A stretch of DNA of 64,000 nucleotides from Ruminococcaceae bacterium UBA7080 (GCA_002493595.1 DKZG01000033.1:484-64483); one strand, 5' to 3'. Positions 16,269-25,328 are shown, counted from the first letter of the stretch. Translations and numbers: made by a program. Notes: a model not told the origin generated them from the letters alone.

Positions 16269-17728
16269 TGGACGATTTTGAAAATAAGGATTACAGCTCG
16301 GCCGAAAAGTCAAGGCCTGATTATTATCAGCCTGAAGGTAACGGCGGTTATCAATCATCTCACGGCAGTAATGCACAGCAGAATCAGTCAACATATCATT
16401 ATTCATATGGTAATGGTTCGCAGCAGGGTCCCCAGAATTCAAATTATTATCAGCCTAAGGATCAAGGATACAATTATACGGTGCCGCCTGAGAATAAACC
16501 GCCGAAAAAGAGCAATGCCGGCAAGATAATCATTGCAGTGCTTGTTGTCTGCCTTGCTGTGGCAATTGCGGGCATCGTTATGGGTATTACTAATATGGAT
16601 AAAGGTGACAGCAAATCAGATAAGGAAACTACCTCAGCTCAGACACAGGACGGTGAGGATGCTGCCAAAACAAACGACAGTGAGTCCGTTCCTCTTAAGG
16701 ATAAAAATAATAATTATACTGTTGCAGGTGTTGCGGATAAGGTTATGGAGTCCTGTGTCGGAATAACTGTTTATTCACAGCAGGCAGATGCATATAATTA
16801 TTTTTACGGGTACGGCCAGGGCGGCAATTCGAGCAATGAGCCTACGCAGTCAGGTGAGGGTTCAGGTGTTTTGATGTCGGAAAAAGACGGTAAGACTTAT
16901 ATTTTAACCTGTGCCCATGTTATAACCGATGGGGACAGCTTTACCGTTACCCTGAGTGATGGCAAAAAAGTTGATGCGAAGATGGTTGGCGTTGATGCAC
17001 AGACGGATATCGGTGTTCTTTCTATTGACAAGACAGGACTGAAGATTGCAGAATTTGCAAAGAGCGAGAATTTGGTTGTTGGTGAACAGGTTGTCGCAAT
17101 CGGTTGTCCGGGCGGTCTGGAGTTTATCAATTCACTTACAAGCGGTTATGTGTCTGCACTGGCAAGACCGATTTCTTCAAATATAGGATATGATAATGAA
17201 TGCATACAAATTGATGCTGCCATTAATCCCGGCAACAGCGGCGGTGCACTCTTTAATATGCAGGGCCAGGTAATTGGTATCAATTCGTCAAAGATTGCCG
17301 CCACCGAGTATGAGGGAATGGGATTTGCCGTTCCGTCGTCGACTGCAGTGGCAACAGCAAACAGCCTTATAAAGGTAGGCTATGTTGAGGGCAGAGCAAA
17401 GCTTGGTATTCAGTATAATCCGATTACAAGCTTTAATAATGCAGGCAATGTTATTCAGGCACTTGAGGAAAAGGGCTTTAAGGACTGCAAGGGCGCTATG
17501 GTAATAAACAGTGTTGAAGGCAATTCAGACCTTTCAGGTAAGGATATTAAGCAGTATGATATGATTGTTGCCGTTAACGGAAAAACAATGACCTCAACTG
17601 ATGTTATGACATCCATATTGGCTGATTCAAATCCGGGTGACACCATTAAACTGACCATTGCAAGAATTGAGAATAACACAATTAAAACCTTTAAGGTTGA
17701 TTGCAAGCTGATTGAGTCAAGAGGATAA
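16268..17728 (+). CDS. HtrA/DegP-like membrane-anchored serine protease
   Basis: This is an envelope quality-control protease of 486 residues. An 85-residue Gln/Tyr/Asn-rich cytosolic tail precedes one transmembrane segment (about 86-108). The trypsin-like domain has the full triad: His217 (TCAHV), Asp247 (QTDIGVL) and Ser324 (GNSGGAL). A C-terminal PDZ domain covers about 390-480. Location after a two-component system matches the walRK-htrA and cssRS-htrA arrangements of other Firmicutes. It is the last gene of the operon and is followed by a terminator. Confidence 0.94.
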   Translation: MDDFENKDYSSAEKSRPDYYQPEGNGGYQSSHGSNAQQNQSTYHYSYGNGSQQGPQNSNYYQPKDQGYNYTVPPENKPPKKSNAGKIIIAVLVVCLAVAIAGIVMGITNMDKGDSKSDKETTSAQTQDGEDAAKTNDSESVPLKDKNNNYTVAGVADKVMESCVGITVYSQQADAYNYFYGYGQGGNSSNEPTQSGEGSGVLMSEKDGKTYILTCAHVITDGDSFTVTLSDGKKVDAKMVGVDAQTDIGVLSIDKTGLKIAEFAKSENLVVGEQVVAIGCPGGLEFINSLTSGYVSALARPISSNIGYDNECIQIDAAINPGNSGGALFNMQGQVIGINSSKIAATEYEGMGFAVPSSTAVATANSLIKVGYVEGRAKLGIQYNPITSFNNAGNVIQALEEKGFKDCKGAMVINSVEGNSDLSGKDIKQYDMIVAVNGKTMTSTDVMTSILADSNPGDTIKLTIARIENNTIKTFKVDCKLIESRG

Positions 17729-17736
17729 ACGTGTAC

Positions 17737-17769
17737 AGGATGTAAGGCAATTGCTTTGCATCCTTTTTT
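17737..17769 (+). terminator. Terminator after htrA
   Basis: AGGATG (17737-17742) pairs with CATCCT, with an inner GCAA/TTGC stem, followed by a run of T residues. Confidence 0.75.
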
Positions 17770-17770
17770 A

Positions 17771-17799
17771 TTGCAAATTATATTATTATTTGGTAAAAT
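17771..17799 (+). promoter_or_regulatory. Promoter of the lemA-DUF2207 operon
   Basis: TTGCAA (17771-17776), a 17-bp spacer and TAAAAT (17794-17799) lie directly after the htrA terminator and 27 bp before the lemA start. Confidence 0.6.
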
Positions 17800-17826
17800 T
17801 ATTTATAGAATACAGGAGGAAGATAT

Positions 17827-18384
17827 ATGAAAACGGGAATAATTATCGCTGTTATTGTTATTGCAGTTGTTTTGGTGTGCTTTTTTGCCATTTATAATTC
17901 TTTTATTAAGCTTAATAACAGTGTTGAAGAGGCTTTTGCCACTATGGATGTTTACCTTAAGAAAAGATGGGATTTAATCCCAAATCTTGTTTCAACGGTA
18001 AAAGGCTATGCAAAACACGAGGCCGAGACGCTTCTTAATGTTATTGAAGCAAGAAATATGAATTACAGCAGTATGTCAGCTGAGGATAAGCTTGATGCGA
18101 ATGCACAGCTTTCAAAAGGATTAGCGGGTATTTCCGTTGTTGCTGAGCAGTATCCTGATTTGAAAGCAAATCAAAACTTTATACATCTCAGCAATGAACT
18201 GAGCCAAGCAGAGCTGGATATTGCAAATGCAAGGAAGTATTATAATGCTGTTGTAAAAAAGTATAATGATAAGGTGGCCATGTTTCCGTCAAATCTTGTT
18301 GCCGCCATGTTTCATTTTACGAAAAAACAGATGTTTGTTGTTGAAGAAGCGGTTCAAAGAGAAAATGTAAAGGTAGAATTTTAA
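17827..18384 (+). CDS. LemA family protein
   Basis: This is a 185-residue membrane-anchored protein of the LemA family. One N-terminal transmembrane segment (about 4-24) is followed by long helices. The signatures NSFIKLNNSVEEAFATMDVYLKKRWDLIPNLV and a C-terminal YNAVVKKYNDKVAMFPSNLVA are intact. The biochemical role of the family is not settled. AGGAGG precedes the ATG. Its stop overlaps the start of the DUF2207 gene by one base; the LemA-DUF2207 pair is common in bacteria, which suggests that the two act together at the membrane. Confidence 0.93.
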   Translation: MKTGIIIAVIVIAVVLVCFFAIYNSFIKLNNSVEEAFATMDVYLKKRWDLIPNLVSTVKGYAKHEAETLLNVIEARNMNYSSMSAEDKLDANAQLSKGLAGISVVAEQYPDLKANQNFIHLSNELSQAELDIANARKYYNAVVKKYNDKVAMFPSNLVAAMFHFTKKQMFVVEEAVQRENVKVEF

Positions 18385-20075
18385 TGAGATTTGCTAAAAA
18401 AATAATACCGCTTGTTGCAGTTGTTTTTATATTATTAGGATCCGTTTCATCTGTATATGCCAACGATTACCCTAATAAAGCGTATTATATTGAAAACTAT
18501 CATGTTAAAGTGAATGTTCTGCAGAATAATACCCTTCAGGTGACGGAAGATATTGATGCTTATTTTAACAATGAGCGTCATGGCATATTCAGATATATTC
18601 CGGTTGAAAATTATATAAAGCGCAGTGATGGTTCGGCTGATAAGGTGTCTGCCAAGGTAAAGCATATTAGAGTAAGTGAAAAGTATGACGGTTATTACGA
18701 CGATAATAATAATTATGTTCTTCAAATAGGTGATGCTGACGAGACAGTAATCGGCAGGCACAGCTATACCGTTTCCTATGAATATCAAATGGGCCGCGAT
18801 GTATGTGAGGGGTTTGATGAGCTTTATTATAATATAATCGGCAGCGGCTGGGACACATATATTAAAAATGTAAGCTTTGATATTAATATGCCAAAACCAT
18901 TTGACAAAAGCAAGCTCGGGTTTTCAGCAGGTGCTTATGGTAATCCCGGTACGGATGATGTTAAGCTTAGCATAAAAGACAATTGTATTTCAGGCAGCCT
19001 TAATCGGGTACTGCGTCCGTATGAAGCTTTTACCATGAGGATAGAACTGGAGGATGGCTACTTCAAGTTTAATATGCTTGCATACTATTTAAAGCATGTT
19101 TTTATTGTGGGCATTCCTTTGCTGGCACTGGCAGCGGTAATTGTTTTATGGGCAAAGTTCGGCAGGGATAAAAAGATTATTGATGTAGTTGAATTCTATC
19201 CGCCTGAAAATATGAACAGTGCCGAAATTGCCTTTTGGTTTAACGGCAGTGTGCAGGGCGAGAAGACGATAGGACTTCTTATTGAGCTTGCAAACGAAGG
19301 CTTTTTGGAGATTGAGGAGCAATCCAAAAAGAACTTTGTTATCAGAAAACGGAAAGATTATTATGGTGATGATGAATGCAAAAGGATTTTCTTTAACGGA
19401 CTTTTTGTTTCGAAAGATGAAGTGACTAAAAATGATCTTGAAAATAGATTTTATGTTTACCCTGAAAAGATAGTTAGGAGAATCAGTGCTGTTAATCAAG
19501 AAAAAGTTTTCAGCAAACGCTCGTTGATGATGAGAGCGGCAGGCTGGCTTATAAGTATTGCAGCCGGTGTTGCATCCTATTTTATTTTGCAGACTTCATT
19601 TAGTTCAGCTACAGAAATGATATGCTTTGCCGCAGGTGTACTGATTTGTTTACTTTCATTTATTTTTTCATTTTTTATAAGACAGCGAACGGATAGAGGT
19701 CATGAAGTTAAGCAGAGAATAAACGGATTTAAAATTTTCCTTGAAACTGCTCAAAAAGATCAGCTTGAGGAAATGGCAGAGAAAAATCCAAAGTACTATT
19801 ATGATGTTTTGCCTTTCGCTTATGTTCTCGGTGTATCGGATGTATGGACAAAAAAGTTTGAGGGTATTGCAGTTGAACCGCCTGAATGGTTTGTTGGCGG
19901 CCATTACAGTACTTTGTCTACCTATTATCTTATACATTCAGCCATGTCATCGGCGGCAAGGGCAATGACCTCTGTGCCGCAGAGCAGCGGTTCCTCGAGC
20001 GGCGGATTTTCATCCGGAGGCGGAGGCGGTTTTGCCGGCGGCGGTGTCGGAGGCGGTGGCGGCGGAAGCTGGTAA
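18384..20075 (+). CDS. DUF2207 membrane protein with glycine-rich C-terminus
   Basis: This is a 563-residue membrane protein. A signal peptide ends near residue 27 (SSVYAN). An extracellular domain of about 200 residues is followed by a transmembrane helix near 235-255, a cytosolic winged-helix-like region (SAEIAFWFNGSVQGEKTIGLLIELANEGFLEIE), two more helices near 385-430 and a C-terminus very rich in Gly and Ser that ends GGGGGSW. This is the usual DUF2207 architecture. The function is unknown, and it is translationally coupled to lemA. A strong terminator follows. Confidence 0.92.
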   Translation: MRFAKKIIPLVAVVFILLGSVSSVYANDYPNKAYYIENYHVKVNVLQNNTLQVTEDIDAYFNNERHGIFRYIPVENYIKRSDGSADKVSAKVKHIRVSEKYDGYYDDNNNYVLQIGDADETVIGRHSYTVSYEYQMGRDVCEGFDELYYNIIGSGWDTYIKNVSFDINMPKPFDKSKLGFSAGAYGNPGTDDVKLSIKDNCISGSLNRVLRPYEAFTMRIELEDGYFKFNMLAYYLKHVFIVGIPLLALAAVIVLWAKFGRDKKIIDVVEFYPPENMNSAEIAFWFNGSVQGEKTIGLLIELANEGFLEIEEQSKKNFVIRKRKDYYGDDECKRIFFNGLFVSKDEVTKNDLENRFYVYPEKIVRRISAVNQEKVFSKRSLMMRAAGWLISIAAGVASYFILQTSFSSATEMICFAAGVLICLLSFIFSFFIRQRTDRGHEVKQRINGFKIFLETAQKDQLEEMAEKNPKYYYDVLPFAYVLGVSDVWTKKFEGIAVEPPEWFVGGHYSTLSTYYLIHSAMSSAARAMTSVPQSSGSSSGGFSSGGGGGFAGGGVGGGGGGSW

Positions 20076-20078
20076 CTC

Positions 20079-20118
20079 AAAAAAACCTATCGAAATCAGA
20101 TTTTCGATAGGTTTTTTA
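20079..20118 (+). terminator. Terminator after the DUF2207 gene
   Basis: AACCTATCGAAA pairs with TTTTCGATAGGTT, with an A-run before and a T-run after, so it could work in both directions. Confidence 0.9.
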
Positions 20119-20127
20119 TGTTTTTTT

Positions 20128-20134
20128 TGCAACC
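20128..20134 (+). promoter_or_regulatory. Possible ECF-type -35 element (TGCAACC)
   Basis: TGCAACC followed by TTTT resembles the -35 of ECF-sigma promoters and lies 64 bp before the ECF sigma gene, as expected for autoregulation. No CGTC-like -10 is found 16 bp downstream, so support is weak. Confidence 0.25.
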
Positions 20135-20197
20135 TTTTGCACATTTAAATTGTTTTATTTTTGAAACCGGTTTTAACAGTGATAAGGGGATGGAGCA

Positions 20198-20689
20198 ATG
20201 GCGGCAGTGTTTAATGAGGATATTTTTAATGAAAAATATAATAAGTATTCTGCGGCCGTTTACAAAACAGCATATCAGTATTTGCTTGATGTTCATTTAG
20301 CACAGGATATTACACAAGATGTCTTTATCAAGCTTTTTACTGCCAAAAGAGTTTTTCATGACAGCGAGCATGAAAAAAACTGGCTGCTGAGAGTAACGAT
20401 AAATATGTGTAAAAACGTTCTCAGGTCAAAGGCATATCATAATCTGCAGTTAAACGATAATATTGAGCTGTATGATAATTCTTTTGAGAAAAAAAGTGAG
20501 GATGGGCTTGATATGTTTGCCGAGCTTAAAAAGCTCAGTCCAAGGCAAAGAACGGCTGTCTATTTGTATTATTATGAGGGGTATGCAGTAAAGGATATTT
20601 CAGCGTTGATGGGAGAAAAGGAAAACACGGTTAAATCGCATTTGAGCCGAGCCAGACAGAAGCTGAAAAGTATGATAGAAAAGGAGTAG
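20198..20689 (+). CDS. ECF-type RNA polymerase sigma factor
   Basis: This is a 163-residue sigma-70 family member with only regions 2 and 4. Region 2 carries AQDITQDVFIKLF and HDSEHEKNWLLRVTINMCKNVLRS; region 4 carries LSPRQRTAVYLYYYEGYAVKDISALMGEKENTVKSHLSRARQKLK. GGAG precedes ATG 20198. The next gene, 3 bp later, encodes a single-pass membrane protein that is probably its anti-sigma factor. The signal sensed cannot be deduced. Confidence 0.93.
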   Translation: MAAVFNEDIFNEKYNKYSAAVYKTAYQYLLDVHLAQDITQDVFIKLFTAKRVFHDSEHEKNWLLRVTINMCKNVLRSKAYHNLQLNDNIELYDNSFEKKSEDGLDMFAELKKLSPRQRTAVYLYYYEGYAVKDISALMGEKENTVKSHLSRARQKLKSMIEKE

Positions 20690-20692
20690 CAT

Positions 20693-21769
20693 ATGGATTA
20701 TTTAGATTACATTCAAAGTATTGAACCGCCGGCGATTTTGAAAGACAAAACGCAAGTGAGGGTAAAAGAGGCTATTGAAAAGCGTAATATGATAGCAAAA
20801 AAAAGGAATACATTTTTATCAGCAGCGGCCTGCTTTATTCTTATTGTCGGTATTGTGTCAGCATTAAAGAATGATAAATTGCAGCCAAACAAGCTGACAA
20901 GCGATGTTGGCTCTGTTCAAACCTCTGCTGAGATGAGCAGCGAGCAGGAGCATTTTTATGTTAAGCTTGAGGACAATAGTCATTCAAAACAAGGTGCACA
21001 AAAGATTATTCTGAACGGAAAAATTTATCTTCAGTACTGCGATAAAAGCAAAAAGGCAGGTTGGGGCGATGATAATGGAAATATTATTTTAAACAAATCG
21101 GATTTCGGAAACCCGGTTTGCACACTTAGGGGAGAAAACCTTTATGACTGGACCGAAAGCGGGATGCTTATGGATGATAATTCGGCAAAGGAAAACCGCT
21201 TTTTGAATGCTAAGGTATATGAATATACAAAAGTGAAAAGTAATACGGTTTATATTGTTCAGACAGCGGACGAATATTATTTGTTCACTTTGAGCGGATA
21301 TGTGAAAAAGCAAAGCTTTTCAGATATAATGGATACTTGCACAGCATCAGACAGCAGTAAGATTAAAAGTATACAAATCTGGCAGGATGAGGTGTATGAA
21401 TTCAAATATCGTGTTCAGGATGAGTATATTAAAGGGAATGACCTCAGGCCGATATGTGTGGGAGAAATAACAGACAGTACAAAGATTGAAGCACTGATAA
21501 ATGTTTTTAAGAAACCGGTTGAAAATATTACAAATGAAGAACTCAGAGCAGGCGGATATGTTGATTTGACAAACAGCATGGAGCCTATGTGTGACAGAGG
21601 CGAATATAATCTTGTAATCAAATTTAAAGACAATACAGAGCTTAATATGTATATCAACAAGGCATATTTTGTTACCGGTCTCGAATTTATGGACGATTAC
21701 GGAAACTATATGTGGGACAATGAAAGCTATAATATTGTTAAAGGTATTCTGGATTGCTTTATTCAGTAA
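20693..21769 (+). CDS. Putative anti-sigma factor, single-pass membrane protein
   Basis: This is a 358-residue protein. About 40 charged cytosolic residues (short for a sigma-binding domain) precede one transmembrane segment near 41-60, and the remaining 295 residues are predicted outside the membrane. There is no zinc-finger HxxxCxxC motif, so it is not a ZAS-type anti-sigma. The call rests on position, 3 bp after an ECF sigma gene, and on topology. The extracytoplasmic part is rich in Asp, Lys and Tyr and has no motif I recognise. Confidence 0.62.
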   Translation: MDYLDYIQSIEPPAILKDKTQVRVKEAIEKRNMIAKKRNTFLSAAACFILIVGIVSALKNDKLQPNKLTSDVGSVQTSAEMSSEQEHFYVKLEDNSHSKQGAQKIILNGKIYLQYCDKSKKAGWGDDNGNIILNKSDFGNPVCTLRGENLYDWTESGMLMDDNSAKENRFLNAKVYEYTKVKSNTVYIVQTADEYYLFTLSGYVKKQSFSDIMDTCTASDSSKIKSIQIWQDEVYEFKYRVQDEYIKGNDLRPICVGEITDSTKIEALINVFKKPVENITNEELRAGGYVDLTNSMEPMCDRGEYNLVIKFKDNTELNMYINKAYFVTGLEFMDDYGNYMWDNESYNIVKGILDCFIQ

Positions 21770-21817
21770 AAGTTAAAACCGAGGTCCTTCAGCTGAGAGA
21801 CCTCGGTTTTTAACTTT
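21768..21817. terminator. Bidirectional terminator between convergent operons
   Basis: AAAACCGAGGTC (21776-21787) pairs with GACCTCGGTTTT (21799-21810), and the stem can extend to AAAGTT/AACTTT. It serves both the anti-sigma gene and the minus-strand ridA gene. Confidence 0.9.
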
Positions 21818-21826
21818 TATTCTGTT

Positions 21827-22198
21827 TTATAATTCTGCAATGACTTCAACTTCACAGAGTACGCCCTTCGGCAAATCCTTAACTGCAACACATGAGCGTG
21901 CAGGTTTTGAAGTGAAATACATGCCGTAAATCTTGTTAAATTCAGCAAAGTCGTTTATATCTGCCAAAAAGCAGACGGTTTTAACAACTTTATCCAGTGA
22001 TGTGCCTGCAGCTTCCACTACAGCCTTGAGGTTTTTGCAAACCTGCTCAGTCTGCTCTTCAATTGTTTTGGCATCTACACTGCCGGTTTTAGGGTCAATT
22101 GCAATTTGACCGGAGGTGAATAGAAAACCATTTGCCTTAACTGCCTGCGAATAAGGTCCGATTGCACCCGGTGCGTTATTTGTTGCTACATATTCCAT
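21827..22198 (-). CDS. RidA family enamine/imine deaminase
   Basis: RidA proteins hydrolyse reactive 2-aminoacrylate and 2-aminocrotonate made by PLP enzymes, giving the 2-keto acid and ammonia. The 123-residue sequence has the family hallmarks APGAIGPYSQAVKANGFLFTSGQI and, near residue 104, the substrate-binding Arg in ARSCVAVKDLPKGVLCEVEVIA. AGGAG precedes the ATG. The threonine dehydratase gene that generates such an enamine lies 18 bp upstream on the same strand, so the functional pairing is direct. Confidence 0.95.
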   Translation of the reverse strand: MEYVATNNAPGAIGPYSQAVKANGFLFTSGQIAIDPKTGSVDAKTIEEQTEQVCKNLKAVVEAAGTSLDKVVKTVCFLADINDFAEFNKIYGMYFTSKPARSCVAVKDLPKGVLCEVEVIAEL

Positions 22199-22216
22199 TA
22201 TAAAAACTCCTTTGTA

Positions 22217-23416
22217 TTAATCGCAAACTTCAAAGCCTGCGTCCTTAAGTGCCTGCTTAACCTGGGCAATGTGCTGATAATCCCTGGTTTCGACCCCTAT
22301 GTTAAGATAGCAGTCAGTTATGTTCATATCAAGGTCTGTACTGTCATAATTAACGGATACTACATTTGCACCGAGCTGTGCAATTACCTGACTGACACCC
22401 ATAAGCTGACCGGGCTTGTCGGACAGAGCGATTTTGATATTTGCTGTTCGTCCACCCATTTTCAGACCACGCTCAATAACGCGGGAAAGTATGGTTACAT
22501 CAATATTTCCGCCGGATACAAGGCAGCAAATTTTTTTGCCTGCTGTATCGGGTATCTTGCCGTTCATTACTGCGGCAACAGGCACGGCACCTGCACCTTC
22601 GGCAACCAGCTTTTCCTGTTCCATGAGGGTTAAAATTGCAAGTGCAATTTCGTCATCGGTAACAGTGTAAATTCCGTCAACATACTTTTTAATAAGCTCA
22701 AAGGTCAGATTGCCCGGCGTTTTGACAGCAATACCATCAGCAATGGTCTGAACCTTTGGCAGGGTTTCAATTTTGTTATCGTTAATCGATTTTTCCATTG
22801 ACGGTGCACCTGCTGCCTGTACGCCATAAACCTTGCAGGATGGATTAATCTGCTTAATTGTATAAGCAATTCCGGCAATAAGTCCGCCGCCGCCGATAGG
22901 CACTACAACTGCATCGGCGTCAGGAAGTTGTTCAAGTATTTCAAGCCCGATTGTGCCTTGGCCTGCAATTACATCCGGGTCATCAAAAGGATGAATGAAT
23001 GCATATCCTTTTTCTGCCTTAAGCTCCAGTGCTTTGTTATAGGCATCGTCATATACGCCCTTGACCATGCAAACCTCTGCACCATAGCGCTTTGTAGCTT
23101 CTACCTTGCTTATCGGTGCACCGTCCGGCAGACAAATAAGCGATTTAATACCGTTTTTTGTTGCTGCCAAAGCTACACCCTGTGCATGGTTTCCGGCTGA
23201 GCAGGCTATAACACCTTTAGCCTTTTCTTCCTTTGAAAGCTGGCTGATTTTAAAATATGAACCCCTGACTTTAAATGAGCCTGTGACCTGAAGATTTTCT
23301 GTTTTTAAATATACGTTTGTATTCGGGCAAAGATTTTTTGCCAGTATCATATCGGTTTCTCTTACAACCTCAGACAAAACCCTTTTCGCTTTGTATACTT
23401 TATCTATAGTTAACAT
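22217..23416 (-). CDS. ilvA: Threonine ammonia-lyase (threonine dehydratase) with ACT domain
   Basis: This PLP enzyme deaminates threonine to 2-oxobutyrate, the first step towards isoleucine or a catabolic route. The PLP Lys lies in TGSFKVRGSYFK near residue 47, the Asn of SAGNHAQGVA contacts PLP, and a glycine loop GGGGLIAGIA follows near residue 175. A single C-terminal ACT domain (about 325-399) suggests allosteric control. At 399 residues it is the short TdcB/IlvA form. I chose ATG 23416 after AGAGGCG rather than the in-frame TTG at 23446. Co-transcribed with ridA. Confidence 0.94.
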   Translation of the reverse strand: MLTIDKVYKAKRVLSEVVRETDMILAKNLCPNTNVYLKTENLQVTGSFKVRGSYFKISQLSKEEKAKGVIACSAGNHAQGVALAATKNGIKSLICLPDGAPISKVEATKRYGAEVCMVKGVYDDAYNKALELKAEKGYAFIHPFDDPDVIAGQGTIGLEILEQLPDADAVVVPIGGGGLIAGIAYTIKQINPSCKVYGVQAAGAPSMEKSINDNKIETLPKVQTIADGIAVKTPGNLTFELIKKYVDGIYTVTDDEIALAILTLMEQEKLVAEGAGAVPVAAVMNGKIPDTAGKKICCLVSGGNIDVTILSRVIERGLKMGGRTANIKIALSDKPGQLMGVSQVIAQLGANVVSVNYDSTDLDMNITDCYLNIGVETRDYQHIAQVKQALKDAGFEVCD

Positions 23417-23452
23417 TTTATCGCCTCTGAAGATTTCTGTTTTCAAGCTAAT

Positions 23453-23481
23453 ATATTACTCTTTGAAACAGTATTTGTCAA
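23453..23481 (-). promoter_or_regulatory. ilvA-ridA promoter
   Basis: On the minus strand TTGACA (23476-23481) and TAATAT (23453-23458) are 17 bp apart, 36 bp before ilvA. There is no T-box or attenuator between them. Confidence 0.75.
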
Positions 23482-23643
23482 TTAAAAAGTAACTTTCCTT
23501 ATTTCTGTTGCCGGTTTGATTCTTATAGTTTACATAGATACGGGAAAACCAAAGGCTGTACTTGCTTGTTTTTTATTACCATGTTTTGATAAAATGAATC
23601 TGTTTGTCTGTTGGGCATAAGCAGCAAGTTGGTCTATTTGCTA

Positions 23644-23672
23644 TTGACTTTAAGTTTATTATATTATAAAAT
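23644..23672 (+). promoter_or_regulatory. Promoter of the solute-binding lipoprotein gene
   Basis: TTGACT (23644-23649), a 17-bp spacer and TAAAAT (23667-23672) lie 36 bp before the start. The rest of the 292-bp gap between the divergent genes shows no other structure I can defend. Confidence 0.65.
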
Positions 23673-23708
23673 TAAGGATGAGATATCCGAAAAGGAGGAT
23701 ACATAATT

Positions 23709-24566
23709 ATGAAAAAATTTAAAAGTGTGATGGCACTGATGCTTTCGGCAGTATTTGTTGCACTTTGTTTCGCCGGTTGTTCTTCGGCAGAAATTGCAGA
23801 AGAAATTACGGATGAGACTTTAATTGTTGCTTATACCGAGGAAAAGGCGCCGTTTATTTATAAGGATAAGGACGGTAAGCTGGCCGGTTTTGATGTTGAA
23901 CTTATGGGTAAAATCTTCAAGGATGTTAAGAATGATTTTAAAAACTATAAATTTGTTCAGGTTGACGAAAACTATAGATTAGGTGAGGACGCAGCATATA
24001 CCGATGAAAACGGTAAAAATTATATAGCCTATGTAATGGTCGGCGGAGTTGCAAAGGACAGCGGTTCATTCAATAAAAGTCATACTTTTACTAAAAATAT
24101 TATTGATAACAGAATTGTAACCATAACAGCAAAGGACAGCAAAATTACATCCTATGCTGATTTAAGCGGTGTCAAAGCCGGTGTTGTTTCTGAAGGGGCT
24201 AAAGCAGCGCTTGATAAAAATGCTGTCATAAAGAATGCAATGAAATCTGTTAAGGATTATAAAACTGCTAAGGAAGCTCTTGAGGATTTAAAGTCCGGCA
24301 AGCTGGATGCTGTTGTAATTGATGAATTTAATTTCAATGTTACAGATGAGAAAGGTAATTTCAAGGTGCTTGACGGTGAGCTTGATATAGTTAGTTACGT
24401 ATATTCTTTCAAAAAATGGGATTGGTATGACGAAGCCTTTAATAAAGCTATTTATGAGCTTAAAAGTCCTGAATATAATGATAAGGATGAGTTCACTCCG
24501 ATAGTTGAAAAGTATTTCGGTTATAATGCATCGAGCTTTGATTTTGTACCGTCCGATACTAAGTAG
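23709..24566 (+). CDS. Solute-binding lipoprotein, amino-acid ABC transporter type (family 3)
   Basis: This is a 285-residue lipoprotein. The signal peptide ends in the lipobox CFAGC (Cys near residue 24). The mature part opens with the family-3 pattern TLIVAYTEEKAPFIYKDKDGKLAGFDVELM and has SYADLSGVKAGVVSEGAKAAL and LKSGKLDAVVIDEFNF segments typical of amino-acid binding proteins. The ligand is unknown. No permease or ATPase gene is next to it; it stands alone between its own promoter and terminator, so it must share a transporter encoded elsewhere or act as a receptor. Confidence 0.88.
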   Translation: MKKFKSVMALMLSAVFVALCFAGCSSAEIAEEITDETLIVAYTEEKAPFIYKDKDGKLAGFDVELMGKIFKDVKNDFKNYKFVQVDENYRLGEDAAYTDENGKNYIAYVMVGGVAKDSGSFNKSHTFTKNIIDNRIVTITAKDSKITSYADLSGVKAGVVSEGAKAALDKNAVIKNAMKSVKDYKTAKEALEDLKSGKLDAVVIDEFNFNVTDEKGNFKVLDGELDIVSYVYSFKKWDWYDEAFNKAIYELKSPEYNDKDEFTPIVEKYFGYNASSFDFVPSDTK

Positions 24567-24580
24567 AAAACAGCAGTTTA

Positions 24581-24617
24581 AAAAGACATTGACATTTGTC
24601 AATGTCTTTTTATTTTT
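24581..24617 (+). terminator. Terminator after the lipoprotein gene
   Basis: AAAAGACATTGACA and its exact complement flank a TT loop, a 14-bp perfect stem followed by a T-rich stretch. Confidence 0.9.
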
Positions 24618-24704
24618 TATAAAAAATTAATAAACAGATATCTGTTTTTGCGGCGGAATATTTTGAGTGTTAGATCAGTTTGAAGTTGTTTCAGATAATT
24701 GCTT

Positions 24705-24733
24705 TTGTATACTGTATATTAAAAAAATATAAA
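24705..24733 (+). promoter_or_regulatory. Promoter of the ECF S component operon
   Basis: TTGTAT (24705-24710), a 17-bp spacer and TATAAA (24728-24733) precede the inverted repeat at 24736. Confidence 0.5.
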
Positions 24734-24735
24734 AA

Positions 24736-24757
24736 TTGTATATTGAATAGCATACAA
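24736..24757. promoter_or_regulatory. Inverted repeat, candidate repressor operator
   Basis: TTGTAT and ATACAA are separated by 10 bp immediately after the -10 element, a position suited to blocking initiation. The binding protein is unknown. Confidence 0.35.
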
Positions 24758-24794
24758 ATCGGTGATAGAATTTAAAAAACAGGAGGGAAGATGC

Positions 24795-25328
24795 ATGAAA
24801 AGTCAACAGGTTAAAAAGACAATCGGAATCAAATCCATGTGTTTCACTGCGGTAGCATGTGCGTTAGTATTTGTGTTTACATATACATTTAAAATACCGC
24901 TTGGAACGGGTTATACACATTTAGGTGATAGTATAATCTTCTTATCTATTGCGTTGCTCGGATCAAAAAAATCAAGCCTTGCAGCAGGTTTGGGTGCTTC
25001 GCTTGCTGATTTAATCGGCGGTTATCCTGCTTGGATTTTACCTACATTTTTTATAAAGCTGGTTATGGCATTATTGTGCGGCCTTTTTGCGGAAAAGCTG
25101 TTTAAAGGCAAGCTTTACGGATATATAATCGGTGCTGCAATTGCCGGCCTTTTTCAGATTGGCGGCTATACACTTGCTAAGCTTGTTATGTATGACAGTG
25201 CTTATGCGTTGTCCACTCTGCCGGCATTAGTGCTTCAGAGTGCAGTCGGCATTGCTTTTGCAATTGTATTTATAGGTGTATTTAAAAAGACCAAAGCAGA
25301 TGAAAAATTCAAAAGGATGGTTTCTTAA
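24795..25328 (+). CDS. ECF transporter S component (substrate-specific membrane subunit)
   Basis: This is a 177-residue membrane protein with five or six hydrophobic segments. TGYTHLGDSIIFLSIALLG near residue 38 and the Gly/Ala-rich LAAGLGASLADLIGGY near residue 62 are typical of vitamin-type S components that dock to a shared energising module (EcfAA'T). No EcfA or EcfT gene is in the window. The substrate is not deducible; it lacks an obvious BioY signature. ATG 24795 follows AGGAGGG with a 7-base gap; an upstream in-frame GTG lies before that site and is disfavoured. The amidohydrolase gene starts one base after its stop. Confidence 0.85.
   Translation: MKSQQVKKTIGIKSMCFTAVACALVFVFTYTFKIPLGTGYTHLGDSIIFLSIALLGSKKSSLAAGLGASLADLIGGYPAWILPTFFIKLVMALLCGLFAEKLFKGKLYGYIIGAAIAGLFQIGGYTLAKLVMYDSAYALSTLPALVLQSAVGIAFAIVFIGVFKKTKADEKFKRMVS

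Noticed and set aside
24795..25328. BioY biotin transporter regulated by BirA
   Set aside because: The S component lacks clear BioY features and no BirA-type operator was found upstream.
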